From Schlesneria sp. DSM 10557 (lineage in GTDB: Bacteria > Planctomycetota > Planctomycetia > Planctomycetales > Planctomycetaceae), in assembly GCF_041860085.1 (NCBI RefSeq), contig NZ_CP124747.1, positions 2,604,001 to 2,668,000 of the forward strand: a stretch of 64,000 nucleotides of DNA, read 5' to 3'. Positions 18,752 through 28,537 of this stretch are shown here, in pieces; position 1 is the stretch's first letter, and every line of letters starts with the position of its first letter. The notes below the pieces were generated by a model. That model had not been told where the DNA came from, did no database searches, and saw only the letters and a list, made by a program, of their open reading frames with translations. The position numbers were made by a program, and so were the translations under genes.

Positions 18752-20140
18752 TTACGCAAGGATATCGCGGACGACCGTTCCCGAGAGATCTGTCAGGCGG
18801 TAGTCACGACCGGCGAACCGGTACGTCAATCTTTCGTGGTCGTATCCCAACAGGTGCAACATGGTTGCATGAAGGTCGTGAACCGAAACCGGGTTTTCGA
18901 CCGCCTTGAAACCAAAGTCGTCCGTAGCACCGTAGATGGTTCCCCCCTTGATTCCCCCGCCTGCCATCCAGAGTGAGAAGCCCCAATGGTTGTGGTCGCG
19001 ACCTTGCGATGCACCTGATCCGTTCTGCCCCATCTCGACCGAAGGTGTTCGTCCGAATTCACCGGTACACAGAATCAGCGTCTTGTCCAGCAGGCCGCGC
19101 TGCTTCAAATCCTTAATTAACGCCGCCAACCCCTGATCGCACTCACTGGCACATTTGCCATGTTCGTCCTTGATATTGGAATGGCTGTCCCAGGGCTGCA
19201 TCGCACCGTGCCAGGTCTGGACAAACCTGACACCCCGTTCGACCAGTCGCCGCGCGATCAGCAGTTGCCGGTTCTGTGGCCCTTCCCCGTACATTTTCTG
19301 GATATGTTCCGGCTCCTGACTGATATCGAATGCATCCGTCGCCTCGACCTGCATCCGATACGCCATCTCAAACGATTCGATCCGCGCTTCCAGAGCCGCT
19401 TCGCCCGGTCGTGAGGCCAGGTGACGCTGGTTGATCGTCTGCAGAAGCTGAAACTGCGATTGCTGCTGCTGAGACGACAACCGTTCATTGCGAATATGTT
19501 CGATCAAACGGGTCGGATCGGTCTGCGCCGTATCGACCAACGTCCCCTGATAGACCCCCGGCAGGAATGAAGAACGCCAGTTCCCCGCTCCGGCGACCGG
19601 CAAGCCTCCAGGACAAAGGACGATAAAGCCGGGAAGATTCTGGTTATCGCTTCCCATGCCCCAATTCAACCACGAACCGAAACTCGGACGAACCAGGCGT
19701 GAGTGGCCGGTGTTCATCAGCAGCAGCATCATTTCATGGCTCGGCAACTCCGCATACATCGAGCGAACAACGGCGAGATCGTCGGCACAGGTCGCCAGAT
19801 TGGGCCAGATGTCACTGATCGGTATGCCGCTTTCACCGTGCTGCTTGAACGTGAAGGGGGATGGGAGCGCCACTCCCGTTTTACGTTCGGTCTGCAGGTT
19901 CTCGAAGGGCAACATCTGCCCCGCTCGTTTGGTCAGTTCCGGCTTCGGATCGAACGTGTCGACCTGCGACATCCCCCCGTTCAGGAACACGTGAATGACG
20001 TGCTGAGCCTTACCAGGAAAATGAGTCTGTGTGGAAGCATGCCCTTCACTTGCCAGCAAGTTGGCCAACGCGACTGAGCCGACCCCCAGTCCACAACGCC
20101 CCAGGAATTCACGCCGATTAGGTTGTAGAAAATTTTGCAT
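18752..20140 (-). CDS. DUF1501 family exported protein
   Basis: A 462-residue protein of the DUF1501 (sulfatase/alkaline-phosphatase-like) family. The N-terminus carries a twin-arginine signal, NRREFLGRCGLG, so it is exported folded by Tat. HVFLNGGMSQVDTFDPKP at about residues 49-66 and a GEFGRTP block near the C-terminal third are typical. The ATG at 20140 lies 4 bases past the stop of the upstream cytochrome-domain gene, so the two form an operon; this pairing recurs throughout planctomycetes. Their joint role is presumed to be breakdown of complex polymers but is not proven. Confidence 0.9.
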   Translation of the reverse strand: MQNFLQPNRREFLGRCGLGVGSVALANLLASEGHASTQTHFPGKAQHVIHVFLNGGMSQVDTFDPKPELTKRAGQMLPFENLQTERKTGVALPSPFTFKQHGESGIPISDIWPNLATCADDLAVVRSMYAELPSHEMMLLLMNTGHSRLVRPSFGSWLNWGMGSDNQNLPGFIVLCPGGLPVAGAGNWRSSFLPGVYQGTLVDTAQTDPTRLIEHIRNERLSSQQQQSQFQLLQTINQRHLASRPGEAALEARIESFEMAYRMQVEATDAFDISQEPEHIQKMYGEGPQNRQLLIARRLVERGVRFVQTWHGAMQPWDSHSNIKDEHGKCASECDQGLAALIKDLKQRGLLDKTLILCTGEFGRTPSVEMGQNGSGASQGRDHNHWGFSLWMAGGGIKGGTIYGATDDFGFKAVENPVSVHDLHATMLHLLGYDHERLTYRFAGRDYRLTDLSGTVVRDILA

Positions 20141-20144
20141 GGGT

Positions 20145-23063
20145 TCAGTCCAAAAAGATAAATTCGTTAGAAGCAAGCAATGCGTGAGCCAGTTGACTCC
20201 ATGGATCAACCGGATTTTTAGTCTCTTGAGGTGGTACTGCAGCCGCAGCCCCGTCCGGCGAATTGGCATTCCCGGACGAACTGACGGTAGACAGATTCGC
20301 GTCCACAAAGGTACGCGCCACGCGAAGTTCCTCTGCATCGGGATCGCGTGAAAGGAGAGAACGATAGATCCAGCGAATCCGTTCATCCGGATCCGCTGCC
20401 GCAGCCTCAGCACGTGCGGCCAGCTTCAGCGCCCGGTCCTGAATGAAACCTGAGTTCAAAGCATACAGGGCCTGCTGCGGGACGTTCGTGTCGGGCCGTT
20501 TGGCCGTACAGGTGATCGGGTTGGCACCGTCAAATGTACTCGACAAACTCGAAACGATATCGCGATTGATAAAGCCATAAATGCTCCGTCGAGGAACCAC
20601 CGGTTCCGCACTGAGATCGATCGGCCGTCCTCCGGGAGTCAGATCCAGTTCGCCGGAAACGGCCAGCATGGAATCGCGCATCGCTTCCATCTCCAGTCGT
20701 CGACGCGGCATCCGCCACAAAAGTTCATTCAGCGGATCCTTGTTCCGGCTTTCGGCGTTTTCGACAGCCCCCTGCTGATAAACGTCCGACAGCATAATCC
20801 GCTTATGGAGCTTCTTGATTGACCAACCGTCGTCCGAGAACGTTGTCGCCAGATAGTCCAGCAGTTCGGGATGCGTGGGGGGGGAACCGCGCGTCCCGAA
20901 ATCATCCGGTGTTCTCACCAATCCCTGATTGAAATGGTTCTGCCAGACCCAGTTCACAACCACGCGTCGCGTGAGTGGATTGTCAGGAGCCACGATCGCC
21001 TCGGCGAGTCCCAGTCGCCGTTCTCCGTCGCGGAATGCGGGCGCGTTCTGGTGAGACAGGGCCGTCAGGAAGCGAGCCGGCACGGCTTCACCTCGACTCA
21101 GGGAATTCCCCCGCAGAAAGACATGGAATGACGGCGGGTTCTTCGATTCTTCCAGCGTCATCGCCCGTGGGGGTGAACCGGGCGAGTTCAATTGCAGATC
21201 GTGAATCGCCCCCTTGCGGCCAGCCAGCGTGTCACTGACAGTTCGATTCAGCAATCTGACGGAAATCTCGTCGGACATCGCCGTCGGAGTATCAGTTGAA
21301 TAAAGATGCCGACGCAACTGACGCGCAATGGGACTGTTGATCTCGGCATGGCCGGGATCTTCATCAGGAAGAATCGTCGCGCCAACGGCGCTCGCCAGGG
21401 AGGTCTCCAGCAGTGACTTGAGCCACGCCCGATGCACGTCTGCGAATAGTTGACCGTAGGCTTCCGCCAACTCGGTCAGCGTCTTTGGCTGCTTTTTCTC
21501 GACCGCATCGATGACGCGCGGATTCCAGGCAGGGGCATGCAGTCCCAGGCTTTGCTCGTTGGCGAATTGTTTCGGATCACCGTTCGCGGCCTTCATGCTG
21601 GCAACCAGTTCGTTGCAGCGAGCGGCGAAGTCACCGGGCTCGACTTTGAAGAGCTGCACCCAGAGTCCGAAGACCGGATCGTCGGCGGGCATTTTGGCCA
21701 GGTAGTCGCGCCAGCGGTTCAGCACCAGCGGCCGCACATCGTCCGTACGGTAGGAAAGAAAGGCCGCAGACAGATCCTGCTCGGGCGTCCCCTTGGCCAG
21801 TTCAATCAGATACAGACCCACCTGCATACGAATTCGCGTCCGCATCACTTCCGCCTGATCGCGAGCCATCTCCTGGTAACCGACCTGCCGCTTCGCCAGT
21901 TCCTTCTCGTAAGCCTTGAATTGATCGGTCACAGCAGGAGTACCAATCATGGGAGGGAGTTCCACCGCATGGCTGCTCGCGAAGGTCGCATAAAGCGCGT
22001 AGTAATCCGTGGTTGGAATGGCATCAAACTTGTGATCATGACAGCGGGCACACGCGACCGTCAGCCCCAGCAGACCACGACTGACCACATCAATCTGATC
22101 GTCGATCAAGTCGTGCACGCTGCGGTACTGCATCCCGACCGTCAAAAACCCAAGCCCTGCAAGGGCCGGGTCATTCTCGGGAAGTCCGATCTGGTCTGCA
22201 GCCAGCTGCTCGACGATGAACCGGTTGTAAGGAACATCGGCATTCAGCGCATTGATGACGTAGTCACGGAAGGTGTAGGAAAACGGAAATTTCGTGTATC
22301 CAATCGCACTCCCACCGTGCGTGTCCGCATAGCGCGCAATGTCGAGCCAGTGTCGTCCCCAGCGTTCCCCATATCGGGGTGATTCTAACAGCCGATCAAT
22401 CACCTTCTCGAAGGCATTAGGAGACGGATCGTGAACGAATGCCGTCACCTCGTCCCACGTCGGTGGCAAACCGGTGAGATCGAACGTCGCACGACGGATC
22501 AATTGCTCGCGTGAAATCCGGGGCGTTAACTGAAGCCCCTGCTCTTCCAGAGCGGCGACGATAAATCGATCAATGTCCGTCGACGCGGACGATCGGGTTT
22601 CCGGAACAGGTGGCTTCTGGATCGGCTCAAACGCCCAGTGGTCTTCAAATCGCGCCCCTTCGGCAATCCATTCGCGAAGCAGTGCAATCTCGGCTTCAGT
22701 GAGACTTTTGCCATGTTCAGCCGGCGGCATTCGCAGATCCGGATCCGTCGACGTGATTCGATTGATCAGCTCACTCTGATCCGGCTGATTGGCCACGATG
22801 GCCGACTGCTTGCTGCTGGCCTCCTGATCCAGTCGCAACCCCGCCTCTCGACGCTGTTCGTCCGGACCGTGGCAATTCAGACAGTGTTCGGCCAGCAGCG
22901 GGCGGATCTGTTTGCCAAAACTGACATCGGCCGCCGCGTAACGGCCGTACGTCACCATGCAGAAGACGACTGCTGCCGTCAGGCCCCATCGCCTCGTCTG
23001 CACCAGGAACGAGGCCCTGCGCTGGCTTCGTTCATTCTGCATCAGATTCAAACTTTGACTCAT
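20145..23063 (-). CDS. Planctomycete cytochrome C / DUF1549 / DUF1553 protein
   Basis: A 972-residue exported protein. After a signal anchor (about residues 25-45) comes the planctomycete cytochrome C domain with the haem motif CLNCH, then DUF1549 (PSCyt2; ISREQLIRRATFDLTGLPP and ERWGRHWLDIARYADTHGG) with a second CARCHDHK motif, and a C-terminal DUF1553 (PSD1; LTRRVVVNWVWQNHFNQGLV). Start ATG 23063 was chosen (MSQSLNLMQN); the frame runs 18 codons further upstream. It is cotranscribed with the DUF1501 gene. The function of this family is not established. Confidence 0.92.
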   Translation of the reverse strand: MSQSLNLMQNERSQRRASFLVQTRRWGLTAAVVFCMVTYGRYAAADVSFGKQIRPLLAEHCLNCHGPDEQRREAGLRLDQEASSKQSAIVANQPDQSELINRITSTDPDLRMPPAEHGKSLTEAEIALLREWIAEGARFEDHWAFEPIQKPPVPETRSSASTDIDRFIVAALEEQGLQLTPRISREQLIRRATFDLTGLPPTWDEVTAFVHDPSPNAFEKVIDRLLESPRYGERWGRHWLDIARYADTHGGSAIGYTKFPFSYTFRDYVINALNADVPYNRFIVEQLAADQIGLPENDPALAGLGFLTVGMQYRSVHDLIDDQIDVVSRGLLGLTVACARCHDHKFDAIPTTDYYALYATFASSHAVELPPMIGTPAVTDQFKAYEKELAKRQVGYQEMARDQAEVMRTRIRMQVGLYLIELAKGTPEQDLSAAFLSYRTDDVRPLVLNRWRDYLAKMPADDPVFGLWVQLFKVEPGDFAARCNELVASMKAANGDPKQFANEQSLGLHAPAWNPRVIDAVEKKQPKTLTELAEAYGQLFADVHRAWLKSLLETSLASAVGATILPDEDPGHAEINSPIARQLRRHLYSTDTPTAMSDEISVRLLNRTVSDTLAGRKGAIHDLQLNSPGSPPRAMTLEESKNPPSFHVFLRGNSLSRGEAVPARFLTALSHQNAPAFRDGERRLGLAEAIVAPDNPLTRRVVVNWVWQNHFNQGLVRTPDDFGTRGSPPTHPELLDYLATTFSDDGWSIKKLHKRIMLSDVYQQGAVENAESRNKDPLNELLWRMPRRRLEMEAMRDSMLAVSGELDLTPGGRPIDLSAEPVVPRRSIYGFINRDIVSSLSSTFDGANPITCTAKRPDTNVPQQALYALNSGFIQDRALKLAARAEAAAADPDERIRWIYRSLLSRDPDAEELRVARTFVDANLSTVSSSGNANSPDGAAAAVPPQETKNPVDPWSQLAHALLASNEFIFLD

Positions 23064-23963
23064 CGTGCGTCTCTTCTTTTGATAGCAGTACTGCGCGTCC
23101 CCGCCCGTCTTCACCAACCACAGGCATCTGCCCGGGCAGCGAGAATGGGCGAGGAGGCCTCAACCCATCTAAGTTTAACGATATGACTCGTAAATGAGAA
23201 AACCGGTTTGGCCATTTTGAGCTCATTTCCCAATTTCAAAAAGCGCAAGACCATCCGTACACTGTTCTTGCCCCTGCCCAGTTTCTCAGATCGACTCCGT
23301 CCTACCGCTCTCGCGCGCTTTCGCCGTTCGCCCACACCCATCCGAAAAGTCCGTCTCAATCGTGCCGACAGCAACTCTCGGGCACCTTCCCTCAGCCCAC
23401 TCCCCTGCCGCAAGGAATTGGACAGCCTCATTTTCCGTCCCCCCCAACGTCGTCGTTGGCTCCAGAGGCGCCCCAGCACCTGGCCAGGTCGAGGAGTGGC
23501 CCCGGGCATCGCTTTGGACATCTGGGTTGCAGCGCAAAAGGAGGCCGCAAGCCGGGCCTTTACGATGTCGTTTGCGGTGAGCGAAAGGGAGTCCACGCGC
23601 TTCGTGCCAGGTGCACACAGCCTCAAGAGATTTCGACGCAGATCGGGTCTGCAGCAGTCGGGCCAGGAATTGGGGGAGGTTAGTCGCGGGTGGTTGACCG
23701 ATAGTGGAACACCTGACAGTAGTCCCTTCTGATAGCAGACAAGGCGAACTTCTGTGCCGGTCGCAGGTGCCCTTCAGGGATCCGGCACTGGTGTACGACA
23801 TCGTCCAGAATTCATAAATCCAATCCCGCCTGATGAAGCAGGGAAAGTATTTCTCAGGCCATCAGTACACGGCGTGACGCGCGTTCCCGCAGCCCCGGGG
23901 CACAGATGTCACCTTGGGCAGCCGAGTTGTCCCGCGAGGGACTGGAAACACAGACGAGCACGG
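23064..23963. other. Gene-poor region, 900 bases
   Basis: Several overlapping frames are open on both strands because of high GC, but none has recognisable motifs, a convincing start or neighbour support. It contains one copy of a degenerate dispersed repeat (23527-23666). The promoter of the cytochrome-domain operon should lie at its left end. Confidence 0.5.
23527..23666. repeat. Degenerate dispersed repeat, copy 1
   Basis: Aligns end to end with 28294-28441 in the same orientation, including ttgcag-gcaa-aggagg, tcgtttgc-gt-agcgaaag and ccacgcg-ttcgtgcc. Both copies translate on the minus strand to related peptides containing LSLTAND (PDCCRPDLRRN, then GTKRVDSLSLTAND here), so this may be a decayed gene fragment or an old mobile element. 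The copies have diverged and differ by an 8-9 base insertion. Confidence 0.65.
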
Positions 23964-24638
23964 TCAACTTGCGTCTCGGGCGACAGCCGCGAGGCCAGCC
24001 AGCGCGAATAACGCCATGTGCTGGATCAGGGCTGGTGCGTCCTCGGGTTGTAAACCAAACTGGGGATAGGCACGCTTGAGCGTCGGGCGGTCGCAAATCG
24101 CCAGCAGGAAGCACGGCGAAAGTACGTTGATGCAACCGCGCGCCACTGCGGGATGGTCCTCGGGCAAGCCGGTTACTTCACTGACGATCCCTTTCAGAAC
24201 CGACATCTTCTGAGCGAGATCTTTGTTGTGAGCCGATTGATCCGTCACAGTCGGCGCAGCAAATTCCCGTATCAAAACTCGCAGCCTCCACGATGAGGCT
24301 GCCGGGCTGGTCATCGCCTGGATGAACAGCCTGAGAAACGCTTTGAGCTTGGCCTCGGCATCAGGTTGCCCGTCGACCGCAGCACGTAAATCAGCAGAAC
24401 TGATGCGCAGGATGCCCGCCTCTTCCAGCACGGCAGCGTAAAGTCCTTCAATTCCCCCAAAATGGTAATTCACCGCAGCGATGTTAGTGCCAGCCTTTAA
24501 CGTGATTTCTTTGCTGGTCGTGCGGTCAAAGCCCTTCTCCGCGAAGATTTGCCCCGCCACCTCCAGTAACAATTCTCGTGTATTCGCACTGTCGGAACTC
24601 GGCTTGTGCTGCGGGGATTTCTGAGAGGACTTCTTCAT
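23964..24638 (-). CDS. TetR family transcriptional regulator (CerR/DUF1956-like)
   Basis: A 224-residue TetR-type repressor. The N-terminal helix-turn-helix domain covers about residues 18-65: TRELLLEVAGQIFAEKGF, then TTSKEITLKAGTNIAAVNYHFGG. The C-terminal ligand-binding part resembles the CerR/DUF1956 group (LRLFIQAMTSPAASSWRLRVL). A perfect 18-bp palindrome lies 125 bases upstream of its start, in the region shared with the divergent DUF1207 gene, and is the best operator candidate. The inducer is unknown. Confidence 0.9.
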   Translation of the reverse strand: MKKSSQKSPQHKPSSDSANTRELLLEVAGQIFAEKGFDRTTSKEITLKAGTNIAAVNYHFGGIEGLYAAVLEEAGILRISSADLRAAVDGQPDAEAKLKAFLRLFIQAMTSPAASSWRLRVLIREFAAPTVTDQSAHNKDLAQKMSVLKGIVSEVTGLPEDHPAVARGCINVLSPCFLLAICDRPTLKRAYPQFGLQPEDAPALIQHMALFALAGLAAVARDAS

Positions 24639-24762
24639 TCAGTTCTCGCAATCGCTTGGGCCATTACCGAATCGGGATTCGCAGAAACAACAGAGCAGGC
24701 GAGTCTCTCTCTGCCCGATTACCGCAAATCTTAACACAATCGCTTCCACTACCGAAACAACT

Positions 24763-24780
24763 AAATTCAAATTTGAATTT
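24763..24780. promoter_or_regulatory. Perfect 18-bp palindrome, likely TetR operator
   Basis: The sequence aaattcaaatttgaattt is its own reverse complement. It sits 125 bases upstream of the tetR start and about 283 bases before the divergent DUF1207 gene. TetR-family dimers bind palindromes of this size, usually next to their own gene. Confidence 0.65.
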
Positions 24781-25063
24781 GACAGAAATCCACACTCTGC
24801 CTATGCTCCTGTGACATCACGCGCACCGCCGCGCGCAGGGAAAGTCATTCACTGCCCGATCACGTCCAGGGCGCAGTTTCATGCAGATAATCCGTTCGAA
24901 ATTCAATGGCATCGCTAGTGCGACGGCCTGGTCAGAGTCGTTACTCCTTCCTCGACGTGCTGAACCCTTTCGGGGCAACGAAAATCTGCCGTAGCCGTCA
25001 TCGATACATCTTTCGCTCAAGCCACCGACCAAATCTCGCAGTCCCACAAACAGGGAGTCTCAT

Positions 25064-26101
25064 ATGAATGGGCAACCGCTCTTCAGGCGAGCGCGCATTC
25101 GTTTTCCAATTCCGTTGGGTACGAGCGTCCTGCTGCTTACGACCTTGTGCAGCAGTCCGTTCGGCCTGCCGACTCTTCTGGCACAGTCCCCGCCTCCGCT
25201 TTACGACCCATCGCGACAGGCCCCTCTTGACGAAGCCACGTTTCCTGAACGAGATCGCGATGGGATGGATTCGTCGGTATTTGCCGAGAATGCGGATGTG
25301 CCGTCCGTACCCCCGTCTGTATTGCCATCTCAACCCGCAACGGAATGGAGCTGGAAGTTTCTGCCGCAGGGATTTCTGTACCACACTTACTGGGCCAGTA
25401 CGGCGGAACCACGGCTCTCCACACGCGCCGTCAGTGACTCAGGAGGCCACAACTCTCTCGACTCACAGATCGGCGGTCGTTTCGGCATTGTGCGATTTGG
25501 CAACCCCAATGCAGATGAGGGATTCCAGCTTGATCTTCTCGGAGGAGCGAATCTCAGACAGAACACGGACACGGATGACTGGGACATGACGGGGACCGAT
25601 TATCGATACGACATTCCATTGGCCTATCGGCGCGGACGTCATGCCTGGAAATTCGGATTCTATCATGTCAGTTCTCACATGGGTGATGAATTCCTGAAGT
25701 TTCATCCCTCAGTCTCGCGAATTGACTATTTCCGTAACTCGTTCTATCTCGGCTACTCATACTATGTTGTTCCCGAGTTCCGATTGTATGGAGAAATCGA
25801 CTACGCCGTGCGGTCCGACTTTGCTGAACCATTGCACCTTCAGGTAGGGTTTGATTGGGGTCCCGTACGTCCGACCGGCGTTCAAGGTGCTCCGTTTCTG
25901 GCAGTAAACGGACACCTTCGCGAAGAACTTGATTATAGCGGGAATGTCAGTATCCAGGCGGGATGGGCGTGGAAAGGGGAAGGCCGGACGGCCGGAACCT
26001 TACGAACGGGCCTGCATTACTATAACGGCGGCAGCCCTCAGTACTCCTTCTATCGTGAAAACGAACAGCAAATCGGCTGCGGATTATGGTACGATTTCTA
26101 G
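25064..26101 (+). CDS. DUF1207 family exported protein
   Basis: A 345-residue protein with an N-terminal signal peptide (basic start, hydrophobic core at about residues 17-35, cleavage near LLAQS). The mature part is rich in alternating aromatic and Gly/Asp residues, with segments such as GGRFGIVRFGN, AWKFGFYHVSSHMGDEF and NSFYLGYSYYVVPEFRLYGEIDYA, which looks like an outer-membrane beta-barrel and matches DUF1207. It ends in an aromatic residue (WYDF), as barrels do. The tetR gene is divergent, so its expression may be controlled by that repressor. Confidence 0.82.
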   Translation: MNGQPLFRRARIRFPIPLGTSVLLLTTLCSSPFGLPTLLAQSPPPLYDPSRQAPLDEATFPERDRDGMDSSVFAENADVPSVPPSVLPSQPATEWSWKFLPQGFLYHTYWASTAEPRLSTRAVSDSGGHNSLDSQIGGRFGIVRFGNPNADEGFQLDLLGGANLRQNTDTDDWDMTGTDYRYDIPLAYRRGRHAWKFGFYHVSSHMGDEFLKFHPSVSRIDYFRNSFYLGYSYYVVPEFRLYGEIDYAVRSDFAEPLHLQVGFDWGPVRPTGVQGAPFLAVNGHLREELDYSGNVSIQAGWAWKGEGRTAGTLRTGLHYYNGGSPQYSFYRENEQQIGCGLWYDF

Positions 26102-26545
26102 TCGAGAACAAATCCGTGACCCCATCGCAACATCGCTCCACTCGTCCTTCCGACAGTCCTCTTTGCCCCCCGCGTTTGAAAAGTGGACGATGTTTGCTGA
26201 GGCGAGGCTGATTGCTTTGAAGAAAGTTTTCAGCGGACGGGTTGCAAACGATGGACGGCGTTAATCCGCCCTTGATCGGTCGGACCTGATCAAAAGGTCG
26301 AACTCGATCGGGAAGTCACTTAGCGCCCATTGCCGACCACACCCGATAGCGACTACAACGCCAATTGTGAGCCGCTGCCTGCCTGACAGGACCGTCACTC
26401 GGATCGCGGCTTCGAGTGGTCCCACCATAAACTTCAGGTGTGGGCCGCATGTGCTGCTGGCGAACATCGAAAGCTGTGAGGTCCCTCTCCACGCGGCCGA
26501 AAGATCAACTCGTCGGTTCTCCGATGCGGATGGGGGTGTTCGACC
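26102..26545. other. Intergenic region, 444 bases
   Basis: Between the DUF1207 gene and the nucleotidyltransferase pair. No gene or clear terminator is seen. The promoter of the downstream pair should lie here. Confidence 0.4.
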
Positions 26546-27496
26546 GTGAATGAACGAGTGCAGCAGAGCCCAAGCCCGATCTATTCGACAGGGGCGCTTG
26601 TCGTGTCGCTGCGTGATGTCGTCGGCCAAGATGGGCAGACGGTTCATCCACGCGGGGCGGTCGGTATCATTGTTCGTTCTCCAGGAGACCTCGATCCCAC
26701 TTGTCGAGTTCGGTTTCACGACGGATTTGAAGCAGCATTGCACCGAGCCGAGATGGTACTGCTGGCGCAGTACAAAGAAAGCGAATCCGGTGAAATACAG
26801 ATCTCTTCGACTCGCGGCAATCTCTATGATCGAGTGATCCTTCGCTGTGTGATCGGCTCACGCGCCTATGGACTCGCCGATGATCAATCGGACACGGATT
26901 ACCGGGGCATCTTCCTGCCCCCGGCCGTATCGCACTGGTCGCTGCATGGCGTGCCGGAACAGCTTGAATGCCAAGAGACGCAAGAGCATTATTGGGAACT
27001 GCAGCGTTTTCTCACCTTGGCCCTCAAGGCGAACCCCAACGTCCTCGAATGCCTCTACTCACCTCTGATCGAGAAGATGACTCCGCTGGCAAGTGAACTG
27101 CTGGAAATGCGGACCATCTTCCTCTCCCGATTGGTCTATCAAACCTATAACGGTTATGTACTGTCCCAGTTTAAAAAAATGCAGGCCGATCTTCGCAATC
27201 AGGGAGAAGTCAAATGGAAGCATGTGATGCACCTGATTCGATTACTGATTTCAGGCATCGCCGTTCTGAAGCACGGTTTTGTACCAGTGCGGGTCGACGA
27301 GCACCGAGACTTGCTGCTGGCAACTAAGCGTGGTGAAGTCCCCTTGGAAGAAATTGACAAGTGGCGATTGAGCCTGCACGCTGAATTCGATCGGGCATTG
27401 TCAGGGTCGAAGTTGCCGGAACGCCCCAACTACGAACAGGCAAATGCACTGCTTGTGAGGGCCCGGAGAGCAGCGTTGTCGGAGGAGCTACCATGA
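26546..27496 (+). CDS. RlaP-like nucleotidyltransferase with N-terminal SH3-like domain
   Basis: A 316-residue protein of the polymerase-beta nucleotidyltransferase superfamily, closest in layout to the RlaP/PF10127 group. An N-terminal beta-rich region (about residues 10-75, HPRGAVGIIVR and CRVRFHDGF) looks like a small SH3-like domain. The catalytic core starts near residue 95: GSRAYG at about 104-109 and the metal-binding D-T-D pair at 116/118 (SDTDYRGIF). A helical C-terminal part follows. The start is GTG at 26546. It overlaps the next gene, also a nucleotidyltransferase, by 4 bases. Relatives associate with RNA repair ligases; none is seen here. Confidence 0.82.
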   Translation: MNERVQQSPSPIYSTGALVVSLRDVVGQDGQTVHPRGAVGIIVRSPGDLDPTCRVRFHDGFEAALHRAEMVLLAQYKESESGEIQISSTRGNLYDRVILRCVIGSRAYGLADDQSDTDYRGIFLPPAVSHWSLHGVPEQLECQETQEHYWELQRFLTLALKANPNVLECLYSPLIEKMTPLASELLEMRTIFLSRLVYQTYNGYVLSQFKKMQADLRNQGEVKWKHVMHLIRLLISGIAVLKHGFVPVRVDEHRDLLLATKRGEVPLEEIDKWRLSLHAEFDRALSGSKLPERPNYEQANALLVRARRAALSEELP

Positions 27497-28254
27497 GCAG
27501 TGATCCCAGGCTCGAAAAACAGGTGCATTCTCACCCTTATCCGCTTTTGTTCGTCACGATCAGTGGCGCACATCTTTACGGTTTTCCTTCACCTGATTCC
27601 GATTTCGATTTACGGGGCGTTCATCTACTACCACTCCAGGATGTGGTGGGGCTGACCCCGACCGGTGAAACTGTCGAGAAGTCGGGCATTGATGATGGCT
27701 TGGAAATTGATCTCGTGACGCATGATGCCAAAAAGTTCTTTGGCCTCATGCTGAAAAAGAACGGGTACGTGCTGGAACAATTGCTGTCGCCGCTGATTGT
27801 CTTCACAACTCCGGAACACGAGGAATTGAAGGCCATTTCGAGAAGCTGCCTCACCAGGCACCATGCCCACCACTATCTTGGTTTTGCTCAAACGCAGTGG
27901 AAGCTTTTTCAGAGGGCAGACCCACCCCACGTCAAACCCCTGCTCTACGTCTATCGTGTGCTGCTGACAGGCATCCATCTGATGCGAACGGGAAATGTCG
28001 AAGCGAACCTGAACAACCTGAACGACGAGAGCCGACTGCCCTATATCAAGGACCTGATCGACCGAAAGACGAGGGGACCCGAATTAGGACGCCTTGAAGC
28101 CGCAGACTTCGAATTCCATCAGAAGGAATACGAACGTTTACGATCCGGATTGCAAACAGCGTTCGAAGAAAGTCCGCTGCCGGACACCCCCAGCGGCACT
28201 GCGGCATTGAATGACTTACTGGTGAGAATCCGATTGAAGACAGTAGCAAAGTAA
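27493..28254 (+). CDS. Second RlaP-like nucleotidyltransferase
   Basis: A 253-residue protein related to its upstream neighbour but without the N-terminal domain. It shows GAHLYG at about residues 25-30, the paired aspartates D37/D39 in SDFDLRG, and a third acidic position in LEIDLVTHD (D73), so all three metal ligands are visible. A helical region with YVYRVLLTGIHLMRTG, parallel to HLIRLLISGIAVLKHG in the first protein, follows. The ATGA overlap with the first gene implies coupled translation and joint action. The substrate is unknown; RNA-end modification is the family-based guess. Confidence 0.83.
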   Translation: MSSDPRLEKQVHSHPYPLLFVTISGAHLYGFPSPDSDFDLRGVHLLPLQDVVGLTPTGETVEKSGIDDGLEIDLVTHDAKKFFGLMLKKNGYVLEQLLSPLIVFTTPEHEELKAISRSCLTRHHAHHYLGFAQTQWKLFQRADPPHVKPLLYVYRVLLTGIHLMRTGNVEANLNNLNDESRLPYIKDLIDRKTRGPELGRLEAADFEFHQKEYERLRSGLQTAFEESPLPDTPSGTAALNDLLVRIRLKTVAK

Positions 28255-28293
28255 AGACTTCCACCCACAAACTTTTGTCAGTGGACGTCTGTA

Positions 28294-28441
28294 TTGCAGA
28301 GCAACAGGAGGACGCAGGCCCGTCCGTAACGATGCCAGGCTGTCGTTTGCCGTCAGCGAAAGCGGGGCCACGCGATTCGTGCCCAAGTGAAAACATCGTT
28401 CAGACGATCGGCTCAGAGAGTGCCTGCAGCAATTTGGCCTG
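28294..28441. repeat. Degenerate dispersed repeat, copy 2
   Basis: Partner of 23527-23666, in the same orientation. On the minus strand it reads PNCCRHSLSRSS, then GTNRVAPLSLTAND. It begins about 40 bases after the second nucleotidyltransferase gene and fills most of the gap before the convergent orphan gene. Confidence 0.65.
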
Positions 28442-28537
28442 TGATTGTCCAGAAAATGCACTGTCCCTATTGAATCGCCAATGAGCACAGTCGTAATCCT
28501 TGGTCGAATTGCCTTAGCGAAACCCGCGATGGACCGG

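Noticed and set aside
23111..23626. 171-residue open frame on the minus strand
   Set aside because: Arg/Gly/Ser-rich reading of GC-rich non-coding DNA overlapped by open frames on the other strand; no start signal or family motif, and it includes the dispersed repeat.
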